From contig QNBC01000005.1 in the NCBI GenBank assembly GCA_003641665.1, positions 1 through 32,609 on the forward strand: DNA of 32,609 nucleotides, in the 5' to 3' direction. The position numbers and the translations under genes are program-made. Positions 11,153 to 18,897 of the stretch are shown here, in pieces; the first letter of the stretch is position 1; the number at the start of each line of letters is the position of its first letter. This DNA is from a candidate division TA06 bacterium. GTDB lineage: Bacteria > Hydrothermota > 32-111 > QNBC01. A model generated the notes under the pieces. That model did not search any database and was not told the origin of the DNA. It saw only the letters and a list, made by a program, of their open reading frames with translations.

Positions 11153-13908
11153 TACAGTTGATTAATAAGCTTTTCGGCTCGAAAAATGACAGAGAATTAA
11201 AACGATATTGGAAAATTGTTCCCCTTATCAATGAGGAATATGAAAAATTAAGAAATCTCGGTGACGACGAATTGAAACATAAAACCGTTGAGTTTAAGGA
11301 AAGATTGAAAAACGGTGAAACATTGGATGATTTAATGGTTGAAGCTTTCGCCGTTGTTAAAGATACATGTCGAAGATTGGTGGGGAGAAAATGGACTGTT
11401 ATGGGGCACGAGATGGAATGGAATATGATTCCGTTCGATGTGCAGTTGATAGGTGCGATAGTATTGCATGAGGGGAAAATTGCAGAGATGGCTACGGGAG
11501 AAGGTAAAACGCTCGTTGCGACAATGCCTCTTTATTTGAATGCTCTTAGCGGGAAAGGAGCGCACCTTGTTACTGTGAACGACTATCTGGCTCAGAGGGA
11601 CAGCGAATGGATGGGGGAAATATATAAATTCCTCGGGCTTACCGTTGGTGTGATTAAGGCGGGGATGAACCCCGAGGAAAGAAAAGAAATGTACATGAGA
11701 GACATAACATACGGAACTAACAACGAATTTGGATTTGATTACCTCAGAGATAATATGGTTATTGAGCCGGAGCAGAAGGTTCAAAGGGGATTTAACTATG
11801 CAATTGTTGATGAAGTTGATTCCGTTTTGATAGATGAGGCAAGGACTCCGCTTATCATATCCGGTCCTGTGGAAGCTTCTCTACAACAATACAAGGAATT
11901 AAAGCCGCTTGTTAGTCGTATAGTAAAATTGCAGAATAGATATGTGAATGAGTTGATAACGGGGGCTATGAAGGATTTAGAAGCCGGGAATGAGCGGGAA
12001 GCGGCAGGGAAACTTTTACTTGCCCAGAGGGGGGCACCGAAAAACAAGCGTTTGATAAGATTATACAGAGAGAAAGGGGTGAAAGTGCTTGTTGAAAATT
12101 TGGAGAATGAGCTTATCAGGGATAAGAGTTTACCGCAATTCGACGAACAGCTTTACTATGTGATAGATGAGAAGGGAAACACTGTTTCCATCACGGATAA
12201 GGGTCGAGAAGAGATGTCCAAAAACAATCCCTCATTTTTTACCGTTCCCGATCTCAGTGAAGAATTTCAGAAGATCGATAGTGACGAGAGATTATCATCG
12301 AGGGAAAAAGCCGTATCCAAGGATGCTATTCAAAGAGAGTATGCGGAGAAGAATGAAAAGATACACAATATACACCAGCTATTGAAAGCTTATTCGCTTT
12401 TTGAAAGGGATTCCGAGTATATAGTAAAAGACGGAAAGGTAATCATAGTAGATGAATTTACCGGAAGGGTCATGCCGGGAAGACGTTTTTCCGAAGGGAT
12501 TCACGAAGCTATCGAAGCGAAGGAAGGGGTTAAAATAGAGCAGGAAACACAGACCCTTGCGACAATTACATTACAAAATTTCTTCAGAATGTACGATAAA
12601 TTGGCGGGCATGACGGGAACGGCGGAAACAGAGGCGGCGGAATTCTGGGAAATTTACAAACTTGATGTTATTGTAGTGCCCACAAACAGACCTGTAATCA
12701 GAGAGGATTTTCCCGATATGATTTACAGGACGAAAATAGAAAAATACAGAGCAATAATAGAGGAGATCAAAAGGCAACACGAAAAAGGGAGACCGATACT
12801 TGTGGGAACCATTACCGTGGAGGTCTCCGAGCAGCTTTCGCGAATGCTGAAGAGGGCAGGAATTTCGCATTCCGTTTTGAATGCTAAATATCATCAGAAG
12901 GAAGCGGAAATTATCTCACATGCGGGGGAAAAGGGAAATGTAACAATTTCCACCAACATGGCAGGCAGAGGTACGGATATTAAACTGGGAGAAGGCGTAA
13001 AGGAACTCGGGGGATTGCATGTCATAGGGACGGAAAGACATGAATCACGAAGGATTGATAGGCAGCTCAGAGGTAGAAGCGGAAGACAAGGGGACCCCGG
13101 TTCTTCGGTATTTTTTATCTCTCTTGAAGATAACCTTATGAGGCTTTTTGCTTCTGACAGAATTGCAAGTGCAATGGATAGAATTGGCGTAAAGGAGAAT
13201 GAAGCGATTACACATCCTTTGATTACAAGAGCCATTGAGAATGCACAGAAAAGAGTCGAGCAGTACAACTTCGATATCAGAAAGCGTTTAATCGATTACG
13301 ATGATGTTATGAACAAACAGAGGGAAGCGATTTACGCTATGCGTGATGAAGTGTTGTATAATAAAAATCCGGATGAATTTATACTCGGCAAAATTGAAAA
13401 TGTTATTAATGACATAATCGAAAAATATACGGCAAACGGGAAGTATCCGGAAGATTGGGACTGGGATAATCTTATTATTAACTATATAAATGATTTTCTC
13501 GATGATCCACAGATAGCGGAAAAGGAGAAAGCCGAATTTACAAAAGAACGTTTATTCGATTATCTTTTTGATCGAGCTAAGAAGAATCTTGAATTGAAGA
13601 GGGAAGAATTCGGTGAGCTGTATGAGAAGGTTATGAAATTCGTTGTTTTGCAAACAATCGATTCGAGATGGAGAGACCATCTTTATGAGTTGGATGCATT
13701 GAAAGAGGGGATTGGACTCAGAGGATATGCACAGAGAGATCCTCTAGTCGAGTATAAAAAAGAATCTTATATGATGTTTGAGAACATGATAATAAATATG
13801 GATGAAGAGATTGTTGCAAAGATGTTCAGAGTGCAAATACGAAAAGAGCCACAGAACAAAACCGAACACAAAAAAACAAAAGGCAGAAAGAAAATTAAAA
13901 GGGCTTGA
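11149..13908 (+). CDS. secA: Preprotein translocase subunit SecA
   Basis: MATGEGKTLVATMPLYLNAL, VDEVDSVLIDEARTPLIISG, TNMAGRGTDIKLG; extended insertion (LLLAQRGAPKNKRLIRLYREKGVK) and a Lys-rich C-terminus with no SEC-C zinc motif. Confidence 0.98.
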   Translation: MIQLINKLFGSKNDRELKRYWKIVPLINEEYEKLRNLGDDELKHKTVEFKERLKNGETLDDLMVEAFAVVKDTCRRLVGRKWTVMGHEMEWNMIPFDVQLIGAIVLHEGKIAEMATGEGKTLVATMPLYLNALSGKGAHLVTVNDYLAQRDSEWMGEIYKFLGLTVGVIKAGMNPEERKEMYMRDITYGTNNEFGFDYLRDNMVIEPEQKVQRGFNYAIVDEVDSVLIDEARTPLIISGPVEASLQQYKELKPLVSRIVKLQNRYVNELITGAMKDLEAGNEREAAGKLLLAQRGAPKNKRLIRLYREKGVKVLVENLENELIRDKSLPQFDEQLYYVIDEKGNTVSITDKGREEMSKNNPSFFTVPDLSEEFQKIDSDERLSSREKAVSKDAIQREYAEKNEKIHNIHQLLKAYSLFERDSEYIVKDGKVIIVDEFTGRVMPGRRFSEGIHEAIEAKEGVKIEQETQTLATITLQNFFRMYDKLAGMTGTAETEAAEFWEIYKLDVIVVPTNRPVIREDFPDMIYRTKIEKYRAIIEEIKRQHEKGRPILVGTITVEVSEQLSRMLKRAGISHSVLNAKYHQKEAEIISHAGEKGNVTISTNMAGRGTDIKLGEGVKELGGLHVIGTERHESRRIDRQLRGRSGRQGDPGSSVFFISLEDNLMRLFASDRIASAMDRIGVKENEAITHPLITRAIENAQKRVEQYNFDIRKRLIDYDDVMNKQREAIYAMRDEVLYNKNPDEFILGKIENVINDIIEKYTANGKYPEDWDWDNLIINYINDFLDDPQIAEKEKAEFTKERLFDYLFDRAKKNLELKREEFGELYEKVMKFVVLQTIDSRWRDHLYELDALKEGIGLRGYAQRDPLVEYKKESYMMFENMIINMDEEIVAKMFRVQIRKEPQNKTEHKKTKGRKKIKRA

Positions 13909-13933
13909 CAAAAAGATTGTAAAATAATATTAT
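13905..13933 (+). promoter_or_regulatory. Predicted sigma70-type promoter for the response regulator
   Basis: TTGACA (13905-13910), 17-nt spacer, TATTAT (13928-13933); the -35 box contains the secA TGA stop. Confidence 0.7.
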
Positions 13934-13950
13934 TGTTAAAGAAGGTTTTT

Positions 13951-14316
13951 ATGGCGAATATATTGATAATCGATGATGATAGGTTTTTGCTGGATATACT
14001 CTCTTTCACCCTTAAGAAAGCGGGGTATGATATCCTTACTGCAATGGATGGTAATGAGGCATTACAGATTATTGAAAATGATACCCCGGATCTTGTGATT
14101 AGTGATATTATGATGCCCAATATGGACGGATATACGATGCTTGAGAAGATAAGAAACAATCCAAAGACGATATCAACGAAGGTTATATTTTTAAGTGCCA
14201 AGGGAAACCCAAAAGATATTGAAAAGGGATATAATCTCGGTGTCAATGCCTATATTACAAAACCTTTTAACCTCCAGGAACTTCTAGAGAAGATAGAAAA
14301 TCAACTCAAAAGCTAA
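13951..14316 (+). CDS. Single-domain response regulator (CheY-like receiver)
   Basis: ILIIDDD, DLVISDIMMPNMDG, FLSAKG and ITKP receiver-domain residues; ATG at 13951 preceded by GAAGG. Confidence 0.92.
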   Translation: MANILIIDDDRFLLDILSFTLKKAGYDILTAMDGNEALQIIENDTPDLVISDIMMPNMDGYTMLEKIRNNPKTISTKVIFLSAKGNPKDIEKGYNLGVNAYITKPFNLQELLEKIENQLKS

Positions 14317-14325
14317 GAGGGAAAT

Positions 14326-16083
14326 ATTAACGAGGATCTTTTTGAAAAACTAAAAAAGTTAATTGACTTAACGAAAAACGATAAAAATCAAAATCGGGAT
14401 ATTTCCGATTCGCTCAAGAAAATTCTTAACATTTCCAGGGAGCTCACTAAATCCGAGTATATTCTTATTTTTTTACTCGAAAGTAACGGGTTTGTTGTGA
14501 AATACGGCATCGGAAGAAAGGTTGACGAATTAATCGGTCATGTCCTTAACTCGGGAAAAGGGATACCCGGTTGGGTGATGCTGCACAATCAAATGGTAAA
14601 TCAGATTAATGTATCAAGAGACATACGATTTGATTTTGATAATAAAATCTCTCTCACTATTTTACCCGATTCTGTCCTTGCCGTTCCCATAAAACGCGGG
14701 AACATAGCGGGTGGTGCTGTTGTTTTCTACAATAAGTCGCTGCATAGAAAGTATATGAAATCTGATGAGGAAGTAGCAAATTTAATTGCCGATATTTTTA
14801 GTTCCGAGGAATCGGAGATTACTATTGAGGACAGCATTATAAACGAAGCGGCTTCAATAAATGATATGGAAGTTAAAACAGAAGCAAAAGAAGCGGAGAA
14901 GACACCTGTTGAAACTACAGCCGAGGAAGAGAAAATCGAGAATAAAATGGAAATTGCTGCCAAAAAGGAAAGATCGACTGTTTCTGGGACCGCCAATGAT
15001 ATTTATAAAATTGCATTGGAGACTGTTACTTTACCCATTGTTCTCATTGATAAAGATTTGAAGATTCTGTTTATTAACAGAGCTTTTTCCGATGCGTTTG
15101 ATATATCAAAAGACAATGTAATTTTAAAGGACATAACTACGGTTATGGATTTTCGAACGGAAAATAATGATAATTTATGGGAAAAAATTAAGATTGATTT
15201 TTTTAATCCATCACAGGATATAGCGGCGAGTAAAGCCACAATTGTTATAAAATCCGAAGAATCCAATGAGAAAAAGTATAATGTTGTATCTCATTATGTC
15301 AAATTAAACGAATATATTTTTGGAAAAGTCATAGAATTTGCTCCTCTCCCTACGGAGGAAGAGCTTCAGGCAAAAGAGGAAGAATTTATACAGAATGTTT
15401 CCCATGAGTTAAGAACACCTCTTAGTGCAATTTTAGGCAGTATACAAATTCTTATGTCGTCCATAGGCGATCAATCTGCGTTGGGAGAAACCGAAAAGCG
15501 TTTTCTATCCATTATAAACGAGGAAGGAGAGAAATTTTCAAAGGTTCTTGAAAATATCATCAGTATGAATATGAGCGCAAGTGGAGAGGTCGGGACGATA
15601 AAGAAAGAAGAGGTGGATTTAGTTGAAATAATAAATGATGCCGTGAAACAGTATGAAGAAAAAGCGAAGAGTAAAAATATTAACATTGTTGTTGATCTCA
15701 GCGATAAATTGGGCTCGATTAAAGGTGATAAAATGGCGCTTTTCTATGTTTTCAGTCAATTGATAGATAATGCTATAAAATTCAATAAGGAAAACGGGGA
15801 AGTGAAGATATCGAGCCCCGGTTTGATCATCTTCGATAATATATGGCAAGCGCAGGTTACCGTTAGGGATACCGGTATCGGAATAAGTAAAGAGGATATA
15901 CCTCACGTTTTCGATAAATTTTTCAGAGTAGAAAATAAAGTGCATACGGAAGCAGGAACGGGGCTTGGTCTATCCACTGCAAAAGATATTATAACAAATC
16001 ATGGCGGAATGATTACATGCAAGAGCGAACCGGGGAAATGGACCGAGTTTATTGTGATGATTCCTGCGGAATCCATGCTATAA
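14326..16083 (+). CDS. GAF/PAS sensor histidine kinase, proposed ATT start
   Basis: H-box FIQNVSHELRTPLSAILGSIQIL, N-box DNAIKFN, G-boxes DTGIGISKEDIPHVFDKFFR and GTGLGLSTAKDI. The GAF domain reads upstream of the listed GTG at 14497; the reading frame is open back to the TAA at 14314-14316. Confidence 0.85.
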   Translation: MNEDLFEKLKKLIDLTKNDKNQNRDISDSLKKILNISRELTKSEYILIFLLESNGFVVKYGIGRKVDELIGHVLNSGKGIPGWVMLHNQMVNQINVSRDIRFDFDNKISLTILPDSVLAVPIKRGNIAGGAVVFYNKSLHRKYMKSDEEVANLIADIFSSEESEITIEDSIINEAASINDMEVKTEAKEAEKTPVETTAEEEKIENKMEIAAKKERSTVSGTANDIYKIALETVTLPIVLIDKDLKILFINRAFSDAFDISKDNVILKDITTVMDFRTENNDNLWEKIKIDFFNPSQDIAASKATIVIKSEESNEKKYNVVSHYVKLNEYIFGKVIEFAPLPTEEELQAKEEEFIQNVSHELRTPLSAILGSIQILMSSIGDQSALGETEKRFLSIINEEGEKFSKVLENIISMNMSASGEVGTIKKEEVDLVEIINDAVKQYEEKAKSKNINIVVDLSDKLGSIKGDKMALFYVFSQLIDNAIKFNKENGEVKISSPGLIIFDNIWQAQVTVRDTGIGISKEDIPHVFDKFFRVENKVHTEAGTGLGLSTAKDIITNHGGMITCKSEPGKWTEFIVMIPAESML

Positions 16084-18045
16084 GTATTCTACCGAATCAA
16101 CATAAATTCTGGATTTTCCTTTTCTTTGAATCGATTTTAAGAATGTAAAATCGGAAAGTTTTTTTGTTTTGATGATTATTTCATTATTTGATTTCGATAT
16201 TGTTGTGGAATTACTTTCGTATCTTGACAATTGTTCGTAGAGTCTCTCGGGAAAAGGTCTGTTTTCAGATGTTTTGACGGTGATTGTGTGGAAGTAAGGT
16301 GGAAGAGAAAATTCTCTTCTCAAATTTAATGTATACGATATGTAATTTTCTATTTTGTTTGATGATAAATATGGGACGAAATCATAGTAAATAGGAGACT
16401 GTGTTATGATTTTTCCCCGAGGAACGAGAAATGATTTCAGATATTCAATGATACGTACGAAATGCCATTCGCTTTTGATTATATATTCGTTTAAAATATT
16501 CTCGATGGAAGGGATAATTATTGTGTGAAATTTATTGGGATAAAGGTCTCTGAATATAAAGGAGGTTGTAATAATCAGGTCATATCGACTTATTTCATTA
16601 ATATTTAGGGGAGTATTCGCTGAAATTGTCTTAATATCTCCTTCGGTAAATTCATTTCTGAGTTGCGAAGCGATTTTTTCCATACCTGTTCCGGAAAAAT
16701 TCAGATTGTTTGAACCACAGTTAATGCACCTTTTTATCGTAAAATACTTCTTGCATTTTTGACAGTAGTAAAGGTTATTCTTTCCAGTGAATGTGAGAGG
16801 AGTATTGCAAACGGGACAGCTTACGATTGTGTTACAATTGTTGCATTTCACAAAAGGATAGTAACCGAGTTGATTGTATATTATTAAAGTTCGTTCCTTT
16901 CTCTTTATACCGGATTTTATTTCCGATATTATCTGTTTTGTGAGAATATCGTAGGGATTCTTACTTTTGAGATAGTAGAATTCGGATTTTGTAGAATCGT
17001 TTTCAATCAATCTGGTTCTTCCCGCATTGATTGAAGGAAACAGGTTTATAGAGGGAGTTTTTCCTATTATATAGAGAGGAATGGCATATTCTTTGGCAAA
17101 AATTCCTGCTACGATTTCTGCATTGTAAAACGGCATGCTGTCGTAGTGAAAGTGATAAGGAGATTCCGGCATAAGGAATACAAGGGAAGCAATATTTTCA
17201 TAGGGAAGGAAAAGAGCATCTCCCGTTCCTACAATTATTTTCGGATTCCCGGCAATTATATTATGGAATGAAATATTTTTCTCTCTATTGTGTAACGCGG
17301 ATGAATAAAAACAGACATCATTTTTATAAACGGATCTTAAAAAATCAATAAGGTACTGATGAGAGAGAAGTTGAGGAAGAATAATTAAAATTCTTTTGTT
17401 CTCACTTAAATTAATGCGGATAATTTTGTTAATATAATCATACATGACAGGTGATTTGCGTATAAAAACGGTTCCTTTTCTGTCAATCGGTGTATTACTC
17501 TTGGGAAGTGAAGAAAAATCGGTGAATTCTGTTTTTATAGCATCATTACGACAGTTGAGGAGTGTTTTTACTTCCTTTATTAGACCGTGTTCAATCATTT
17601 TATTAACGGTGGAACGAGTCGTGTGCGAAAGTAATTCCCTTTTATCGATTCTGTCATTAATCAAAGCTAAAATCTCTTTTTCTCTTTTTGATGCCTTTTC
17701 ATTCGATATTCTTTGATATTCGATTCGATAATTCGGGTTGGATGGAGGTATTAATTTTGTGCAGAATTTCCCGATATTTTGCAGAAAATAGTTTGAAGTC
17801 TTTTTTATAACGTTTAATGAGTTATTATTTATGACTTTAATCTTGTATTTTATGTCAATGATCTCTTTTAGATTTTTTACTTTTGTTTTTGAGCCGATTG
17901 TGACGACAATACCGTGAATTTTTCTGTTTCCAAGAGGAACAGTAACGATATTACCTATCTCTATTTTCCCGATAAAATTGTCCGGAATTGCGTATGTAAA
18001 CAGTTGATCCACATTGCCATTAACGAGAACATCACATGTTTTCAT
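16078..18045 (-). CDS. priA: PriA-like primosomal protein (probable pseudohelicase)
   Basis: N-terminal 3'-DNA-binding domain (CDVLVNGNVDQLFTYAIPDNFIGKIEIGNIVTVPLGNRKIHGIVV), winged helix and eight zinc Cys (CNNC, CPVC, CQKC, CINC); ATPase motifs absent. Start reassigned to the second Met, 7 nt downstream of a TATAAT box. Confidence 0.88.
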   Translation of the reverse strand: MKTCDVLVNGNVDQLFTYAIPDNFIGKIEIGNIVTVPLGNRKIHGIVVTIGSKTKVKNLKEIIDIKYKIKVINNNSLNVIKKTSNYFLQNIGKFCTKLIPPSNPNYRIEYQRISNEKASKREKEILALINDRIDKRELLSHTTRSTVNKMIEHGLIKEVKTLLNCRNDAIKTEFTDFSSLPKSNTPIDRKGTVFIRKSPVMYDYINKIIRINLSENKRILIILPQLLSHQYLIDFLRSVYKNDVCFYSSALHNREKNISFHNIIAGNPKIIVGTGDALFLPYENIASLVFLMPESPYHFHYDSMPFYNAEIVAGIFAKEYAIPLYIIGKTPSINLFPSINAGRTRLIENDSTKSEFYYLKSKNPYDILTKQIISEIKSGIKRKERTLIIYNQLGYYPFVKCNNCNTIVSCPVCNTPLTFTGKNNLYYCQKCKKYFTIKRCINCGSNNLNFSGTGMEKIASQLRNEFTEGDIKTISANTPLNINEISRYDLIITTSFIFRDLYPNKFHTIIIPSIENILNEYIIKSEWHFVRIIEYLKSFLVPRGKIITQSPIYYDFVPYLSSNKIENYISYTLNLRREFSLPPYFHTITVKTSENRPFPERLYEQLSRYESNSTTISKSNNEIIIKTKKLSDFTFLKSIQRKGKSRIYVDSVEYL

Positions 18046-18052
18046 GAAAATG

Positions 18053-18081
18053 ATTATATTCTTTAAAGCGACCAGCGTCAA
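18053..18081 (-). promoter_or_regulatory. Predicted sigma70 promoter for priA-like gene, apparently leaderless
   Basis: On the - strand: TTGACG (18081-18076), 17-nt spacer, TATAAT (18058-18053), then 7 nt to ATG at 18045. Confidence 0.7.
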
Positions 18082-18165
18082 CATAATGAAAGGAGAGATG
18101 TGAATCCGGGGAGCAATTTATTAATGTTTAATGTGTCCATACATATTTTTCGAAACTTTAGTGAA

Positions 18166-18181
18166 GGTAGACTTGTCTACC
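18166..18181. repeat. Perfect inverted repeat GGTAGACTTGTCTACC
   Basis: Read directly; 7-bp arms in the priA/DUF6506 divergent intergenic region. Confidence 0.75.
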
Positions 18182-18210
18182 AAAAGAGCCATTTTTCGCT
18201 TGACTTTGTC

Positions 18211-18231
18211 ATTCCGAACTTGTTTCGGAAT
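18211..18231. repeat. Inverted repeat ATTCCGAA-CTTGT-TTCGGAAT within GTCATTCCGAACTTGTTTCGGAATCTCA
   Basis: Read directly; 8-bp perfect arms and 5-nt loop; resembles dispersed GTCATTCCGRACTTGTTYCGGAATC intergenic repeats known from several bacterial groups. Confidence 0.75.
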
Positions 18232-18288
18232 CTCATTCTTGCCGGTTAATATGTTCATACCTATCTACCCAACCTCCTTCCAAACTTC

Positions 18289-18317
18289 TTGATTTTTTAT
18301 TTTCAATGTAATATACT
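18289..18317 (+). promoter_or_regulatory. Predicted sigma70 promoter upstream of DUF6506 gene
   Basis: TTGATT (18289-18294), 17-nt spacer, TATACT (18312-18317). Confidence 0.5.
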
Positions 18318-18417
18318 CATTTTATGATATTACAATTTTGGGCGACTGAACTGCTTCCGCAAAACAAATTGTATGGAAAGGAATCTATAAGTGTGAATTT
18401 TAGAAGGAGATGCAAAA

Positions 18418-18735
18418 ATGGCTTTTAAAGCATTGTTTTTAGCCCATGCACCTGATGCGGATTATAAAAAACACAGGAGTGTTATTGACACGGGGAAGTA
18501 CAGACTTTTAACCGTTGTTGTGAAATCCCAGGACGAGGCAATAAAAGTTGCAAAAAGTGTCTATAAAAAGGAAAAAATCGATGCCATTATGCTTTGCCCG
18601 GGCTTTACACATAGCGATGTTGCAGAGATATTTCAGGCTTTGGAAGGCAAAGTATCCGTTAATGTTGCAAGGGGAGATGGTCCAAGCGGTAAAATATCGC
18701 AGGAAGTTTTACAAAAAGAATTTTTCAACAAATAG
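18418..18735 (+). CDS. DUF6506-like small protein
   Basis: 105 aa, MAFKALFLAHAPDADYKKHRSVIDT...IDAIMLCPGFTHSDVAEIFQAL; preceded by AGAAGGAGATGCAAAA RBS. Confidence 0.75.
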   Translation: MAFKALFLAHAPDADYKKHRSVIDTGKYRLLTVVVKSQDEAIKVAKSVYKKEKIDAIMLCPGFTHSDVAEIFQALEGKVSVNVARGDGPSGKISQEVLQKEFFNK

Positions 18736-18842
18736 TGCGAAAAGTTGACAATATTACTCGTATCCTCAAAATTAGATAAAAAATCATCTTTCCCTTTCAA
18801 GGAAGAGCATTGATGAATACATGCAAAAATTTCATATATAGT

Positions 18843-18871
18843 TTGACTTTATTTTATAATTCTGGTATCAT
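18843..18871 (+). promoter_or_regulatory. Predicted sigma70 promoter for tldD-tldE
   Basis: TTGACT (18843-18848), 17-nt spacer, TATCAT (18866-18871); strong RBS AAGGAAGGAG before ATG 18898. Confidence 0.6.
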
Positions 18872-18897
18872 TCGATAAATAAAAGGAAGGAGTCATA

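Noticed and set aside
11149-13908. SecA insertion LLLAQRGAPKNKRLIRLYREKGVK and missing C-terminal zinc motif as a novelty
   Set aside because: A similar extended insertion is, as far as I recall, common in SecA of Bacteroidetes/Gemmatimonadetes-like groups, and many SecA proteins lack the SEC-C motif.
18548-18748. 66-aa + ORF overlapping DUF6506 gene
   Set aside because: Out-of-frame overlap with a better supported CDS that has a strong RBS.
18782-18815. Possible terminator hairpin TCTTTCC...GGAAGA downstream of DUF6506
   Set aside because: Short imperfect stem without a following T-tract.
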